Of a stretch of 64,000 bases of DNA, positions 10,199 to 22,936 are shown piece by piece. Under the pieces are notes generated by a model. The model worked only from the letters and a program-made list of their open reading frames with translations, ran no database searches and was not told the origin of the DNA. How positions within the stretch are numbered: position 1 is the first letter of the stretch; each line of letters starts with the position of its first letter. The translations under genes were made by a program, and so were the position numbers. Source of the DNA: Agarophyton chilense (Eukaryota > Rhodophyta > Florideophyceae > Gracilariales > Gracilariaceae); the NCBI GenBank assembly GCA_030374765.1, contig JARGXX010000075.1:744001-808000 (forward strand), given 5' to 3'.

Positions 10199-11029
10199 CC
10201 CGCTGACCTCTGCCGTCTAGTTCGTCTCTCGCCGCTCTCCCGCACCGCCGTTCATCCGTTTCGCTGTTCTATTCTCTTCGTTTCCGCCGTAGTAGCCGTT
10301 TCGTCGGGTGTGTGACCATATCGTGGGTTGGTGTTGGTATTTTCTTTCGGTCTTGCGTTCCTCCCTGAGGGCGTTGTGGTGGTAGTTTTTGGACGTTTTT
10401 ATCGTGATTGTGGTTGGGTGCTCGTTGTTGCCCGTGTTTGTCGATCGCTATCCGTTTCGTTTGGTCTCCCTCTGTTTCGTTGATTTGTGGATCCCTGCGT
10501 CGTGTTTGCGGGTTCTGATCTGAGAGGTTGAGGACCGTGTTTGTTGAAGTCTGGGCCTGGAGTTCTTGGCTCAGCGTTCGTGTGTGTTTGTGTGTTTGGT
10601 CTGCTTCTTTGCCTGTGCGACGAGCGGTTGATCCGAGGTACTTTGGGTGATTCCTTGTACTCGGGGACGTTAGCCTGGCGGCTTGAACCAAAGCAGGTGT
10701 ACTGTGCAAGCGGGTTCCCCACTGGTCCTTTTAGGGCGGATAACAGTGACGGTCGAAAGATCTGGTTGAACTTTGCTGGTGCATTTGTGGACGGGGTGCC
10801 GTGGCGCACTGCATTTGGCTGGTTGTTTGACTTTGTGTGTGAGCCCGACCTTTGTGGTTGGGCACTTGGACTGTTGTGAACAGCATCCATAAGGAGCTTT
10901 TGATCCGCAGTACGCGGGAAGGCGACGTTTCGAAGGCTGACCTCCTTTTCAGGATCAGGCCGCGTGCGATCTTCATTGATTGCTCGTTAGAAGCGTATCT
11001 CGGTGTTGAAGTAGCTTCGGTTTCGAGGT
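10199..11029 (+). other. Cop2-b leader, 5' part
   Basis: About 830 bp between the primer site and the shared RNA module. It is GT- and CT-rich. It contains a short array of the 8-bp unit gtgtgttt (about 10580-10597; two units here, three in Cop2-c near 19399). Short open frames on both strands show no recognisable motif and differ between copies. I see no gene. Confidence 0.65.
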
Positions 11030-11277
11030 CGCGCTAGTTCTTGAAAGAGGCCAGAGAGGGTCAACTTGGTGAAGGCATATCTTCGGTCATTAACCATCCT
11101 CTGGAAGCCTCGTAAGGAGCAACGCGCCTTCTCCTTTTGACGTGGGAGGAGGTAGAGTGCAGAAAACCGTTATCTACCCAGAAGAGCTCTGGGGGCCAGG
11201 GGTCCGACCTTTAGGGACGCGAGTATAGGAAGCCCTGCCAGTGCGCCCGCAGACTATTGTCTGTTCAATCTTGAAGA
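11030..11277 (+). ncRNA. Structured leader RNA, Cop2-b version
   Basis: Counterpart of 4116-4375. Anchors GCGCTAG, GGGTCAACT, GCCTCGTA, GCGCC, CCAGGGG, CTTTAGGG and GCCAGTGCGCCCGC appear in the same order. The arms that pair here are TGGT/ACCA, CTCC/GGAG, GGTAGA/TCTACC and CCAGA/TCTGG, replacing different but also complementary arms in Cop1. It lies about 110 nt before the likely gag ATG. Inferred cis-acting RNA. Confidence 0.55.
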
Positions 11278-11280
11278 ATT

Positions 11281-11331
11281 ATTTGTTGTTTGTTGTTTTT
11301 ACTTTGTTGTTGTTGTCTGTTGTTGTTGTTC
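11281..11331 (+). repeat. TTG-rich low-complexity tract
   Basis: Runs of ttg and tttg just before gag. The same tract is found in Cop2-c near 20107-20157. Confidence 0.7.
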
Positions 11332-11387
11332 ACTCGTCTGTTGCTGTCAAGTCATCTCTCTCGGCCTCTTGTGACACTTTGCACAAC

Positions 11388-14300
11388 ATGGATTCGTTCA
11401 GTGGGGTGAAAATCGAAAAGCTGGTTGAGGATAACTTCCACGTATGGAAGCAGAAGATTGAGCTGCTGCTTGCACTCAAGGACCTCGACGGCCACCTCGA
11501 CTCTGTTAGACCCACTGACGAAGATGAGCTGTCGACTTGGAAAAAGAAAGATGCCAAGGCCAGAGCTATTATTGGTCTCACACTCAGTGATGAGCATTTA
11601 GATCATGTGCGCGACGCCGACAACGCTGCCGATATGTGGAAAGCCATTTGCGATGTGTTCCAACGCAAGACTCTGCTCAACAAAATCAACGCCCGACGGT
11701 CCTTCTACTCTGCCAAGATGCGTGATGATGAGAAAATGCTACAGTTCATCAACCGTGTACGTCATCTGGCATCAGACCTGAAGTGTATGGACGTTGTTGT
11801 TGAGGAGGAGGACATCGCTATGGCCATCCTATGCGGACTTCCGGAAAGATTCGAGCACCTCATCGTCGCAATTGATACTACGATTGGCGATCGTCAACTC
11901 ACTCTAGAGTTTGTGAAGAGTCGTCTGCTGCAAGAAGAGCAGCGAATGAACGATCGTGCCAAGGAGGAGCCTGGTGGAAGTGAGGCAGCTTTGGTTGGCA
12001 GGCAGTCGCGATGGAAGAACATCGAGTGTCATTATTGTCATAAGAAGGGTCATATCCAGAGGAACTGTTTCAAGAAGCAACGTGATGGGGCTAACATGAA
12101 TCAGGTCGGTGCTGCTCACCCAACTGTCAATACTGAGCTCAGCGATGAGCGAGGTACGGGTGGCAACGACTCTGATTTTGTATGTCTCATTGCTACTGGC
12201 TCTGATAAAGCCACGAACAGTGACTGGATTGTTGACTCTGGTGCTACTGCCCACATGACTTTTGACGAATCCATGTTCCAAACATATGACAGTAAGGTGT
12301 CTTCTGGCGTTAGCATCGGTAATGATTCCAAACTAGAGTCTCTTGGTCACGGTAGTGTGGAGCTTGATCTGATTGTGGAAGGGTCCAAACGAAAGTGCCA
12401 GCTGAAGCAAGTTGTTCATGTACCGAATTTAAGGTACCATTTGCTTTCTGTATCGGCGATTTGTGATCTGGGGTGCAAAGTAGTGTTTGAAAAAGAGAAG
12501 GTATGTGTATACAAGGGGTCAAAAGTGGTTGCCTTGGGTCGCCGCGTCAAAGGCCTATACTACCTTTGCACTGCTGCACACCAGTGTACAGATGTAAACA
12601 GCGCACTTGTGTCGGACTTGTCACTATGGCATGCTCGAATGGCTCATGTGATTGTGGATGGTATCAAGCATATGGCTCGAAACAAGGTTGTGTCAGGGCT
12701 CACTGTAGACATTGCGCAGGATTCAGATGTGTGTGGCTCATGTGTAGTAGGAAAAGCAACCCGTGCTCCGACTCCCAAGCAAGGGGGGGAACGAGCAAAA
12801 CACGTACTGGAACTTGTTCACTCCGATGTGTCAGGTCCAGTAAGTGTGAAATCCTTGGGAGGCTCGCACTACTTCGTCACATTCATCGATGATCACAGTC
12901 GTTTCTGCTTCTTCTACATGCTCAAAACTAAGGATGAGGTGTTCCAGATGTTCCTAAGGTGGCTCAAGTTTGTTCAAAACCAAACTGGCAGACAAGTGAA
13001 AACCATCACCGCACGTGAGAGTGTGCTCAAAGCATTGCGCACTGACAACGGTGGTGAATATCTGTCACATCGTTTTACCAAAGAACTTGAACGTCACGGT
13101 ATTGAGCATCAGCGAACTGTGCCTTACAATCCTCAGCAGAATGGACTTGCCGAACGGTTCAACCGCACACTCATGGACTTGGTCAGATCGATGTTATGTC
13201 ACAAGAAATTGCCAAAGCACTTTTGGGCTGAGGCACTGAATGTTGCAGTGTATGTGCGCAACCGTGTGACTTGCAAAGCTCTTCCAAGTAGTGTTACACC
13301 ATATGAACTGTGGCATGGTCCGAAGCCTGATGTGAGCAACCTGCGTGTGTTTGGGAGCCGATGCTGGTACAAGGTTGTGGATCATAAGCTGAAGAAGCTA
13401 GAGGAGCGTGGTGTGGAAGCTATCTTTATTGGGTACACCCCAGGGTCTCACGGACACAAGTTGTGGGACTCTGAAAAGAAAAAGGTGATTGTGTCAAGAG
13501 ATGTACGGTTTGATGAGTTTTCGGGCTCAGACAACCAGTTTAGCCATGAGGAAGAGGACTACGCAGACATTGAATTTAGTAATATGTCTAGTCCACATGA
13601 TACCTCTACATCTGACACATCTAGTGGACCCAGCGATGATGACCCTTCTGCTCCTTTGCCTGACTCTGATGATGCTTCTGACAGCTCTGTTGATGATTCC
13701 GCAGCTGATACATCAGTTGAGCCTGTAGTGCATGAGACACAACCTGTTCGTAGGTCCACGCGTGAACGTAGGAAGCCGAGCTCATGGTGGCGTGCAACTG
13801 CTCTACTCACTGCCAGTGATGACACCCCGTCGTCATATGATGATGCTGTGTCACGTCCTGATTCTGAAGCATGGAAGAAGGCAATGAAGAGTGAGTACCA
13901 GTCACTAATTAACCATAACACATGGGACTTAGTGCCAAGGCCAGCAGACAGAAACGTGATTTCGTCCAAGTGGGTGTATGTGCAGAAGTATGAAGCAGCA
14001 CCATCTGGTGAACTAACTATCAGGTACAAGGCTCGTATGGTTGCTAGAGGATTCCTGCAGATCGAGGGTGTTGACTTTTCTGAAACATATGCACCTGTTG
14101 TTAAGTTTACCTCGATCAGGATGATTCTGTCTGTGACTGCTGTACGAGACTTTCATTTGCACCAGATGGATGTGAAAACAGCTTTTCTGAACGGTGACCT
14201 TGAGGAGACAGTGTACATGGAGCAGCCAACAGGTTTTGTTCAGCAAGGTAACGAGGATCTGGTGTGTCGTTTGAAGAAAGCCATCTATGGGCTACGACAG

Positions 14301-15413
14301 GCACCCAGACAGTGGCATGCAAAGATATACTCGTTCCTTGTTGAGGAGGTGCAGTTGACGCCAAATGACGCAGATGAGTGTGTGTACAGCGGAAAGATAC
14401 TGGGATTTGTTGTTTTGATTGCTCTATACGTTGATGACTTGCTTATTGCAAGTCCGAGCATGAAGACAATGGATCGTGTAAAGGCAGAGCTGTCGTCTCG
14501 GTTCCACATGAAAGACCTCTATCAAGCTCGCATGGTACTCGGATTCGAGATCCACCGTGACAGAGTTAAGCGAGAGTTGTATCAGACTCAGTCTGCGTAC
14601 ACACAAAAGGGCTTGGAACGTTTTGGCATGCACCAGTCCAAACCAGTTGACACTCCAATGGAAGTTGGCATGGACCTGTCTGCGATTCAGGATGTACTCA
14701 GGGAGGTGCCGTACCGTCAGGCAATTGGCTGTCTCATGTACTTGTCTGTAGGAACTCGTCCAGACATCTCATACGCGGTGTCCAAACTTGCCAAGTATGT
14801 TGAGAAACCTGGAGAGATTCACTGGAAGGCAGTCAAACGTGTGATTCGCTATCTCAACGGTACTTGTACATTTGGTCTCACCTACAGCTTAAACACCGAT
14901 TTGGCACTTCACGGCTACGTGGACTCTGACTGGGCAGGCGATGTTGCAAACCGCAAGTCTACCAGTGGATACTTGTTCATGATGGCTGGAGGTCCTGTGT
15001 CATGATGTTCACGTCAGCAAGAAGTGGTTGCACTGTCTAGTGCTGAAGCTGAGTATGTGAGTCTGTGCAGTGGTTCCAAAGAGGCCATCTGGCTTACGCG
15101 TTTGTGGAATGGCATCGGCATAGTCATTGGAGTAGAAGTGGACGATTCGGTAAAGTTGCTTGTTGAACCAACGCCTGTATATGTTGACAACCAAGGGTGC
15201 ATTGACCTTGCCCGAAATGGCGTTGTCAACAAGCGTACCAAGCATATCGACATTCGTTTTCACTTTACTCGAGAAGCTCTACGTGACAAGTCGATTGTGT
15301 TGTTCTACTGCCCTACCGATTGCATGACTGCCGATATGCTCAACAAACCACTTTGCCGTGTGAAGCACGAGAGGTTCCGTGAAGACAGTGGCGTCCGACA
15401 CCTAGACCTTTGA
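11388..15413 (+). pseudogene. Cop2-b gag-pol polyprotein
   Basis: Copia-type polyprotein. The frame is open from 11241, but the first ATG followed by conserved gag (MDSFSGVKIEKL) is at 11388. Order: gag of the UBN2 type; zinc knuckle CHYCHKKGHIQRNC near 12028; protease WIVDSGATAHM near 12226; integrase with HSDVSGP near 12820, LRTDNGGEY near 13036 and PQQNGLAERFNRT near 13130; an acidic Ser/Asp linker; RT with VDVKTAFLNGDLEE near 14166 and YVDDLLIA near 14427; RNase H with YVDSDWAGD near 14920 up to the C-terminal HIDIRFHF region. Nearly whole, with about one break. It is homologous to Cop1 only at the level of domains. Confidence 0.92.
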
Positions 15414-15423
15414 ATTCAGTGAC

Positions 15424-15433
15424 AGAGGGGGAG
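15424..15433 (+). other. Cop2-b polypurine tract
   Basis: agagggggag directly before the 3' LTR. Confidence 0.75.
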
Positions 15434-16119
15434 TGTTGGCTGTTGACCCTGTGCTGTCACTGAAAAACAAAAGTGCAGGGGAGCATGTGCTGTTTTGGAG
15501 GGTGCCTCTGAAAAGCGCATATGCGTGTCAGTCGGATCTCAACGTGAACTCGGGCTGTGATTGGCTACTGCAAATGTGCACATGCAATGTGGTGTGTACA
15601 AGTGGTATGGCACTATTCGGTTTGTCTGTGGTACACGTGTGTACGTGGTCTACTTGTACTACTGTGCACGCTGTTCAATATATCCAGCTGGTGTACTATG
15701 AACACATCTCACAAGGTGTAACGAATGTACTTGGAGAAGAGACGTGACATGTGTATTACAGGAGACTTGGTGTACTGTGCTGGAACGTGAATGTGTATGG
15801 AGGCGGATTGCAAGTAGTTTGTGCTGGCATATTGAATTTGTGCACACGTCAGTGTAATTATGGGCTGTGCACTGTATATTGCCTTGTTGTGCGCTGCAAT
15901 GAACATTGACTAGGGTTAATGTCATGCTTGAATATGATTGGTAGTATTGAGAGTCCCTACTTTGTAGTCTAGGGTTTACTTTGGGTTGGAGTCTAGACAG
16001 CTGACGTTTTGAAGTAGTATATAAGTGAAAGTTTGAGCGCCTCCAAGTAAATCCAAGCCAGAGCTGGCGAACTTTCCTTTCATCCCTCAACCTTTCCTTC
16101 TGGATTTTCCTATCCAACA
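15434..16119 (+). repeat. Cop2-b 3' LTR
   Basis: 686 bp, TGTTGGCTG to TATCCAACA. It is followed by the TSD accac (16120-16124) and the continuation of Cop1-a. It differs from the 5' LTR at roughly 2-3% of sites by eye. Confidence 0.93.
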
Positions 16120-18314
16120 ACCACCTCAGAGGTTGACGGCCCGTGCGCCGCGGGTAGCGTGGTTCCGTATCAGCGTTGGCAGATGTATCAAGGTCATCAG
16201 CAGCACTTTCGTCATCACTTTCGGAATCCTGTGCATCGTCTTCATTGCTGCCGGAGTCTGACTCCGACTGCCTGAGTGCTGGAATCAGGTGCGAGGATCC
16301 GTCATGAACCACCTCCTCCTCAACATTATCGACGGAGAAGGTATCCGATTCGTCATCAATGCTATCACATAATCCCATATCAGAGCTATAGTCAGCATCT
16401 GACGCACTTTCATCATCCATGTAGTTGGCAAGAGATGATGCGCCAGGGAACTTGGATTCATCAAAAGTAACATGTCGTGACTCAATAATACGCGGAGTAC
16501 CGTCATTATCAACGACGAGTACCTTGTACACACCATGCTCAAGAGTCTCCAAGTACACTCCCTCAAGTGCACGAGACTCGAACTTGGGTCCACGCGGAGT
16601 CCTTAGCACGAATGCAGTGCATCCAAACACACGCACGTGCTTCAACAAAGGTTTATTTCCAGTTACCAGAAAGTACGGACTGTTGTTAACAGTAGAATGT
16701 TGCACTCGATTACGCACAAAGATAACATGTTTCAGCGCATATGGCCACAAACATTTTGGTAGATCGGCTTGGATCAGCAACGATCGAGCAGCTTCCACCA
16801 TGGTACGATTGATGTGCTCAGCTATAGCGTTGTGTTCGGGGGTGTATGGAGCAGAGAAAGAAGTGAGGCCATGTTCTGCTGCCAAGTTCTCTTGCAGGGC
16901 AATATATTCTTCTGCACCGTCCGAGTGCAAACTTTTGATATGCACTCCTCCAAGCTGCTTAAACTTTGCCGCAATACCCACAAACACATCACTAAGAGCA
17001 CTGCGATGGATCACCAGACCTAGGAACACATACCGTGAGTGATCATCGAGGAATGTGCATGCATATTGAAACTTTTCCGGAAAAGACTTTTCCAGAGGAC
17101 CTACAATATCCGAGTGCACAATGTCACCAACCGCGGATGCATGTTCAAAGTGACCTGGGAACGGAAGCTTATGAGCCTTGCCAAGTCGACATGCTCGGCA
17201 TACCTCCTCCATGTCACACAAGTGCGGCACTCCATCTGCGTACTTGTGTACATGTTGCAGATCACGTTGGTTGATGTGAGCCAGTCGTCGGTGCCACAGT
17301 TGAGTCTCCGTAGACTTAGTCGAAAGCGAAAGTTCCACACCAGCATGCCCTAAAGGTTGAGGCAGTGTGTACATGCGAGATACCTTGTCACGACCACCAA
17401 TGCCCACCTCAAAACCATTTGACTCTAGCGTCAAACGTACACTATGACGACCGAAGAGCGACTCAATACCTTTGTCGGCCAAACACCCGGTTGAAACCAA
17501 GTTGTATCCCAGAGCGGGGGTCAGTAGGGCATCACTCAGGCGTATGTTCGCATTGTCCAAAGGAATGATCACCTCTCCGCGTTGTTTAGATACAACAGAT
17601 GTGTTATCGGCAAGCATCACTGTCCTTTCGTCGCAAGGTTCAAGTGAACCGGGCACGAACGCACAAACAGAATGGAAGCAATGTACTGTCGCACCGCTGT
17701 CTGCGTAGGTACTCAGGTCATTCGGCGGAACTATAGTGGTCCTTTCCACAGTTGCACCAGCAATTTCGATTTTTCCAGACTTTCCAGAAGACTTGCTCGA
17801 GGCGCTTCTACCACTACTGCCACCCATTCGCTTGGGTTGTGGCTACAGTTTATCGAGGATGCTCTGCGGCAAGTGGTTGTCCGGGTTGTCCGGATTCATA
17901 AAGCAACGATCTTGTGTGTGTCCATCGCGATCACAGAAGTCGCAATGATGTCCATTGCTCGATCCAGAACGATCAAATGATGACGATCTCAAGGCGGCAG
18001 CAAGTGCACGAGCAGTAGACTCAATGTCGGAGTGACCATCAGACTCCTCATCTTCGTTGTTTGCACTACTGCGGGTACGATTAGTCGATTCAGAATGTCG
18101 ACCAGATTTTTTCCTGCCCTTCTTCTTGCGACGTGAACTACGTCCAGACGGCCTTGCAGACACCTGTTTCGCGTTGTATTCATCTATGAGCGTCGTGGCC
18201 ACGTAGTCCCGTGTAAGCTCAGCGATATCCTTGGTTCGAAGAGCTGCAGCAGTAGACTCCAGTGTGCAATTGGGATCAATAGAAGCAAGTAACATGGGAG
18301 CTTTGTGCGACTCC
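16120..18314 (-). mobile_element. Cop1-a internal region, gag to start of RT (reverse)
   Basis: Resumes Cop1-a after the Cop2-b insertion. On the minus strand it encodes the gag part with the basic stretch and zinc knuckle, the protease, the GAG-pre-integrase and integrase, and the acidic linker, all very like Cop1-b. It is cut at 18314 by Cop2-c (left TSD candidate actcc, 18310-18314). Its gag start, leader and 5' LTR are missing from the window. With the part at 636-2934, Cop1-a shows about two breaks besides the two insertions. Confidence 0.92.
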
Positions 18315-19002
18315 TGTTGGCTGTTGACCCTGTGCTGTCACTGAAAACCAAAAGTGCAGGGGAGCATGGGCTGTTTTGGAGGGTGCCTCTGGAAAAGCAC
18401 ATATGCGTGTCAGTCGGATCTCAACGTGAACTTGGGCTGTGATTGGCTACTGCAAATGTGCACATGCAATGCGGTGTGTCCAAGTGGTACGGTACTATTG
18501 GGTTTGTCTGTGGTACACGTGTGTACGTGGTCTACTTGTACTACTGTGCACGCTGTTCAACATGTCCAGCTGGTGTACTATGAACACATCTCACAAGGTG
18601 TAACGAATGTACTTGGAGAAGAGACGTGACATGTGTATTACAGGAGACTTGGTGTACTGTGCTGGAACGGGAATGTGCATGGAGGCGGATTGCAAGTCAT
18701 GTGTGCTGGCATATTGAATTTGTGCACACGTCAGTGTACTTATGGGCTGTGCACTGTATATTGTCTTGTTGTGCGCTGCAATGAACATTGACTAGGGTTA
18801 ATGTCATGCTTGAATATGATTGGTAGTATTGAGTGTCCCTGCTTTGTAGTCTAAGGTTTACTTTGGGTTGGAGTCTAGAAAGCTGACGTTTTGAAGTAGT
18901 ATATAAGTGAAAGTTTGAGCGCCTCCAAGTAAATCCAAGCCAGAGCTGGCGAACTTCCTTTTCATTCCCTCAACCTTTCCTTCAGCATTTCCCTACCCAA
19001 CA
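18315..19002 (+). repeat. Cop2-c 5' LTR
   Basis: 688 bp, TGTTGGCTG to ACCCAACA, with the U3 module and TATATAAG near 18900. It shows that Cop2 LTRs without Cop1-b are continuous across the Cop1-b insertion point. Confidence 0.93.
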
Positions 19003-19017
19003 GGTTATGGGCCCAGC
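19003..19017 (+). other. Cop2-c primer-binding site
   Basis: GGTTATGGGCCCAGC is an exact reverse complement of GCTGGGCCCATAACC, the anticodon arm of vertebrate and fly initiator tRNA-Met. It is the cleanest copy of the site in the window. Confidence 0.88.
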
Positions 19018-20213
19018 CCCGCTGACCTCTGCCGTCTAGTTCGTCTCTCGCCGCTCTCCCGCACCGCCGTTCACCCGTTTCGCTGTTCTATTCTCTTCGT
19101 TTCCGCTGTAGTAGCCGTTTCGTCGGGTGTGTGACCGTATCGTGGGTTGGTGTTGGTATTTTCTTTCGGTCTTGCGTTCCTCCCTGAGGGCGTTGTGGTG
19201 GTAGTGGTTGGACGTTTTTATCGTGATTGTGGTTGGGTGCTCGTTGTTGCCCGTGTTTGTCGATCGCTATCCGTTTCGTTTGGTCTCCCTCTCTTTCGTT
19301 GTTTTGTGGATCCCTGCGTCGTGTTTGCGGGTTCTGATCTGAGAGGTTGAGGACCGTGTTTGTTGAAGTCTGGGCCTGGAGTTCTTGGCTCAGCGTTCGT
19401 GTGTGTTTGTGTGTTTGTGTGTTTGGTCTGCTTCTTTGCCTGTGCGACGAGCGGTTGATCCGAGGTACTTTGGGTGATTCCTTGTACTCGGGGACGTTAG
19501 CCTGGCGGCTTGAACCAAAGCAGGTGTACTGTCAAGCGGGTTCCCCACTGGTCCTTTTAGGGCGGATAACAGTGACGGTCGAAAGATCTGGTTGAACTTT
19601 GCTGGTGCATTTGTGGACGGGGTGCCGTGGCGCACTGCATTTGGCTGGTTGTTTGACTTTGTGTGTGAGCCCGACCTTTGTGGTTGGGCACTTGGACTGT
19701 TGTGAACAGCATCCATAAGGAGCTTTTGATCCGCAGTACGCTGGAAGGCGACGTTTCGAAGGCTGACCTCCTTTTCAGGATCAGGCCGCGTGCGATCTTC
19801 ATTGATTGCTCGTTAGAAGCGTATCTCGGTGTTGAAGTAGCTTCGGTTTCGAGGTCGCGCTAGTTCTTGAAAGAGGCCAGAGAGGGTCAACTTGGTGAAG
19901 GCATATCTTCGGTCATTAACCATCCTCTGGAAGCCTCGTAAGGAGCAACGCGCCTTCTCCTTTTGACGTGGGAGGAGGTAGACTGCAGAAAACCGTTATC
20001 TACCCAGAAGAGCTCTGGGGGCCAGGGGTCCGACCTTTAGGGACGTGGGTATAGGAAGCCCTGCCAGTGCGCCCGCAGACTATTGTCTGTTCAATCTTGA
20101 AGAATTATTTGTTGTTTGTTGTTTTTACTTTGTTGTTGTTCTCTGTTGTTGTTGTTCACTTGTCTGTTGCTGTCAAGCCATCTCTCTCGGCCTCTTGTGA
20201 CACTTTGCACAAC
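19018..20213 (+). ncRNA. Cop2-c leader with structured RNA module at about 19856-20103
   Basis: Near-identical to the Cop2-b leader, including the anchor words and hairpins of the shared module and the TTG-rich tract. The gtgtgttt array has one unit more than in Cop2-b. No gene is visible. Confidence 0.6.
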
Positions 20214-22936
20214 GTGGATTCGTTCAGTGGGGTGAAAATTGAAAAGCTGGTTGAGGATAACTTCCACGTATGGAAGCAGAAGATTGAGCTGCTGCTTGCA
20301 CTCAAGGACCTCGACGGCCACCTCGACTCTGTTAGACCCATTGACGAAGATGAGCTGTCGACTTGGAAAAAGAAAGATGCCAAGGCCAGAGCTATTATTG
20401 GTCTCACACTCAGTGATGAGCATTTAGATCATGTGCGGGACGCCGACAACGCTGCCGATATGTGGAAAGCCATTTGCGATGTGTTCCAACGCAAGACTCT
20501 GCTCAACAAATTCAACGCCCGACGGTCCTTCTACTCTGCCAAGATGCGTGATGATGAGAAAATGCTACAGTTCATCAACCGTGTACGTCATCTGGCATCG
20601 GACCTGAAGTGTATGGACGTTGTTGTTGAGGAGGAGGACATCGCTATGGCCATCCTATGCGGACTTCCGGAAAGATTCGAGCACCTCATCGTGGCAATTG
20701 ATACCACGATTGGCGATCGTCAACTCACTCTAGAGTTTGTGAAGAGTCATCTGCTGCAAGAAGAGCAGCGAATGAACGATCGTGCCAAGGAGGAGCCTGC
20801 TGGAAGTGAGGCAGCTTTGGTTGGCAGGCAGTCGCGATGGAAGAACATCGAGTGTCATTATTGTCATAAGAAGGGTCATATCCAGAGGAACTGTTTCAAG
20901 AAGCAACGTGATGGGGCTAACAGGAATCAGGTCGGTGCTGCTCACCCAACTGTCAATACTGAGCTCAGCGATGAGCGAGGTACGGGTGGCAACGACTCTG
21001 ACTTTGTATGTCTCATTGCTACTGGCTCTGATAAAGCCACGAACAGTGACTGGATTGTTGACTCTGGTGCTACTGCCCACATGACTTTTGGCGAATCCAT
21101 GTTCCAAACATATGATAGTAAGGTGTCTTCTGGCGTTAGCGTCGGTAATGATTCCAAACTAGAGTCTCTTGGTCACGGTAGTGTGGAGCTTGATCTGATT
21201 GTGGAAGGGTCCAAACGAAAGTGCCAGCTGAAGCAAGTTGTTCATGTACCGAATTTAAGGTACCATTTGCTTTCTGTATCGGCGATTTGTGATCTGGGGT
21301 GCAAAGTAGTGTTTGAAAAAGAGAAGGTATGTGTATACAAGGGGTCAAAAGTGGTTGCCTTGGGGCGCCGCGTCAAAGGCCTATACTACCTTTGCACTGC
21401 TGCACACCAGTGTACGGATGTACACAGCGCACTTGTGTCGGACGTGTCACTATGGCATGCTCGAATGGCTCATGTGATTGTGGATGGTATCAAGCATATG
21501 GCTCGAAACAAGGTTGTGTCAGGGCTCACTGTAGACATTGCGCAGGATTCAGATGTGTGTGGCTCATGTGTAGTAGGAAAAGCAACCCGTGCTCCGACTC
21601 CCAAGCAAGGGGGGGAACGAGCAAAACACGTACTGGAACTTGTTCACTCCGATGTGTCAGGTCCAGTAAGTGTGAAATCCTTGGGAGGCTCGCACTACTT
21701 CGTCACATTCATCGATGATCACAGTCGTTTCTGCTTCTTCTACATGCTCAAAACTAAGGATGAGGTGTTCCAGATGTTCCTAAGGTGGCTCAAGTTTATT
21801 CAAAACCAAACTGGCAGACAAGTGAAAACCATCACCGCACGTGAGAGTGTGCTCAAAGCATTGCGCACTGACAACGGTGGTGAATATCTGTCACATCGTT
21901 TTACCAAAGAACTTGAACGTCACGGTATTGAGCATCAGCGAACTGTGCCTTACAATCCTCAGCAGAATGGACTTGCCGAACGGTTCAACCGCACACTCAT
22001 GGACTTGGTCAGATCGATGTTATGTCACAAGAAATTGCCAAAGCACTTTTGGGCTGAGGCACTGAATGTTGCAGTGTATGTGCGCAACCGTGTGACTTGC
22101 AAAGCTCTTCCAAGTAGTGTTACACCATATGAACTGTGGCATGGTCCGAAGCCTGATGTGAGCAACCTGCGTGTGTTTGGGAGCCGATGCTGGTACAAGG
22201 TTGTGGATCATAAGCTGAAGAAGCTAGAGGAGCGTGGTGTGGAAGCTATCTTTATTGGGTACACCCCAGGGTCTCACGGACACAAGTTGTGGGACTCTGA
22301 AAAGAAAAAGGTGATTGTGTCAAGAGATGTACGGTTTGATGAGTTTTCGGGCTCAGACAACCAGTTTAGCCATGAGGAAGAGGACTACGCAGACATTGAA
22401 TTTAGTAATATGTCTAGTCCACATGATACCTCTACATCTGACACATCTAGTGGACCCAGCGATGATGACCCTTCTGCGCCTTTGCCTGACTCTGATGATG
22501 CTTCTGACAGCTCTGTTGATGATTCCGCAGCTGATACACCAGTTGAGCCTGTAGTGCATGAGACACAACCTGTTCGTAGGTCCACGCGTGAACGTAGGAA
22601 GCCGAGCTCATGGTGGCGTGCAACTGCTCTACTCACTGCCAGTGATGACACCCCGTCGTCATATGATGATGCTGTGTCACGTCCTGATTCTGAAGCATGG
22701 AAGAAGGCAATGAAGAGTGAGTACCAGTCACTAATTAACCCTAACACATGGGACTTAGTGCCAAGGCCAGCAGACAGAAACGTGATTTCGTCCAAGTGGG
22801 TGTATGTGCAGAAGTATGAAGCAGCACCATCTGGTGAACCAACTATCAGGTACAAGGCTCGTATGGTTGCTAGAGGATTCCTGCAGATCGAGGGTGTTGA
22901 CTTTTCTGAAACATATGCACCTGTTGTTAAGTTTAC
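20214..22936 (+). pseudogene. Cop2-c gag-pol, 5' portion
   Basis: Encodes gag, zinc knuckle, protease, integrase, the acidic linker and the first part of RT, with the same motifs as Cop2-b at a few percent difference. The frame then runs into the Cop1-c LTR. Fossil, incomplete at the 3' end. Confidence 0.9.

Larger units (their letters stand above)
2935..16119 (+). mobile_element. Cop2-b: Ty1/copia element, interrupted in its 5' LTR by Cop1-b
   Basis: This element has both LTRs, a primer-binding site, a leader of about 1.2 kb, gag-pol, a polypurine tract and a 5-bp TSD (accac). Without the 6.56-kb Cop1-b insertion it would be about 6.6 kb. The two LTRs differ at roughly 15-20 of about 690 positions by eye (2-3%), so it is young but older than Cop1-b. 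Gag-pol looks nearly whole, with about one break. It lies in Cop1-a in the opposite orientation. Confidence 0.93.
18315..22936 (+). mobile_element. Cop2-c: Ty1/copia element, 3' part replaced
   Basis: Forward Cop2 copy inserted into Cop1-a. It has a full 5' LTR, primer site, leader with the shared RNA module, and gag to early RT. It stops at 22936, where Cop1-c begins (TSD candidate tttac, 22932-22936). The expected remainder of Cop2-c and the rest of Cop1-a are not found to the right, so the 3' part was lost by recombination. Confidence 0.92.

Noticed and set aside
10541-10879. Open frames of about 110 codons in the Cop2 leader on either strand
   Set aside because: Not kept between Cop2-b and Cop2-c, no motifs, and in the untranslated leader.
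16276-16593. Several 60-100 codon frames opposite the Cop1 acidic linker
   Set aside because: Shadows of the gag-pol frame; the repetitive Ser/Asp codons keep other frames open.
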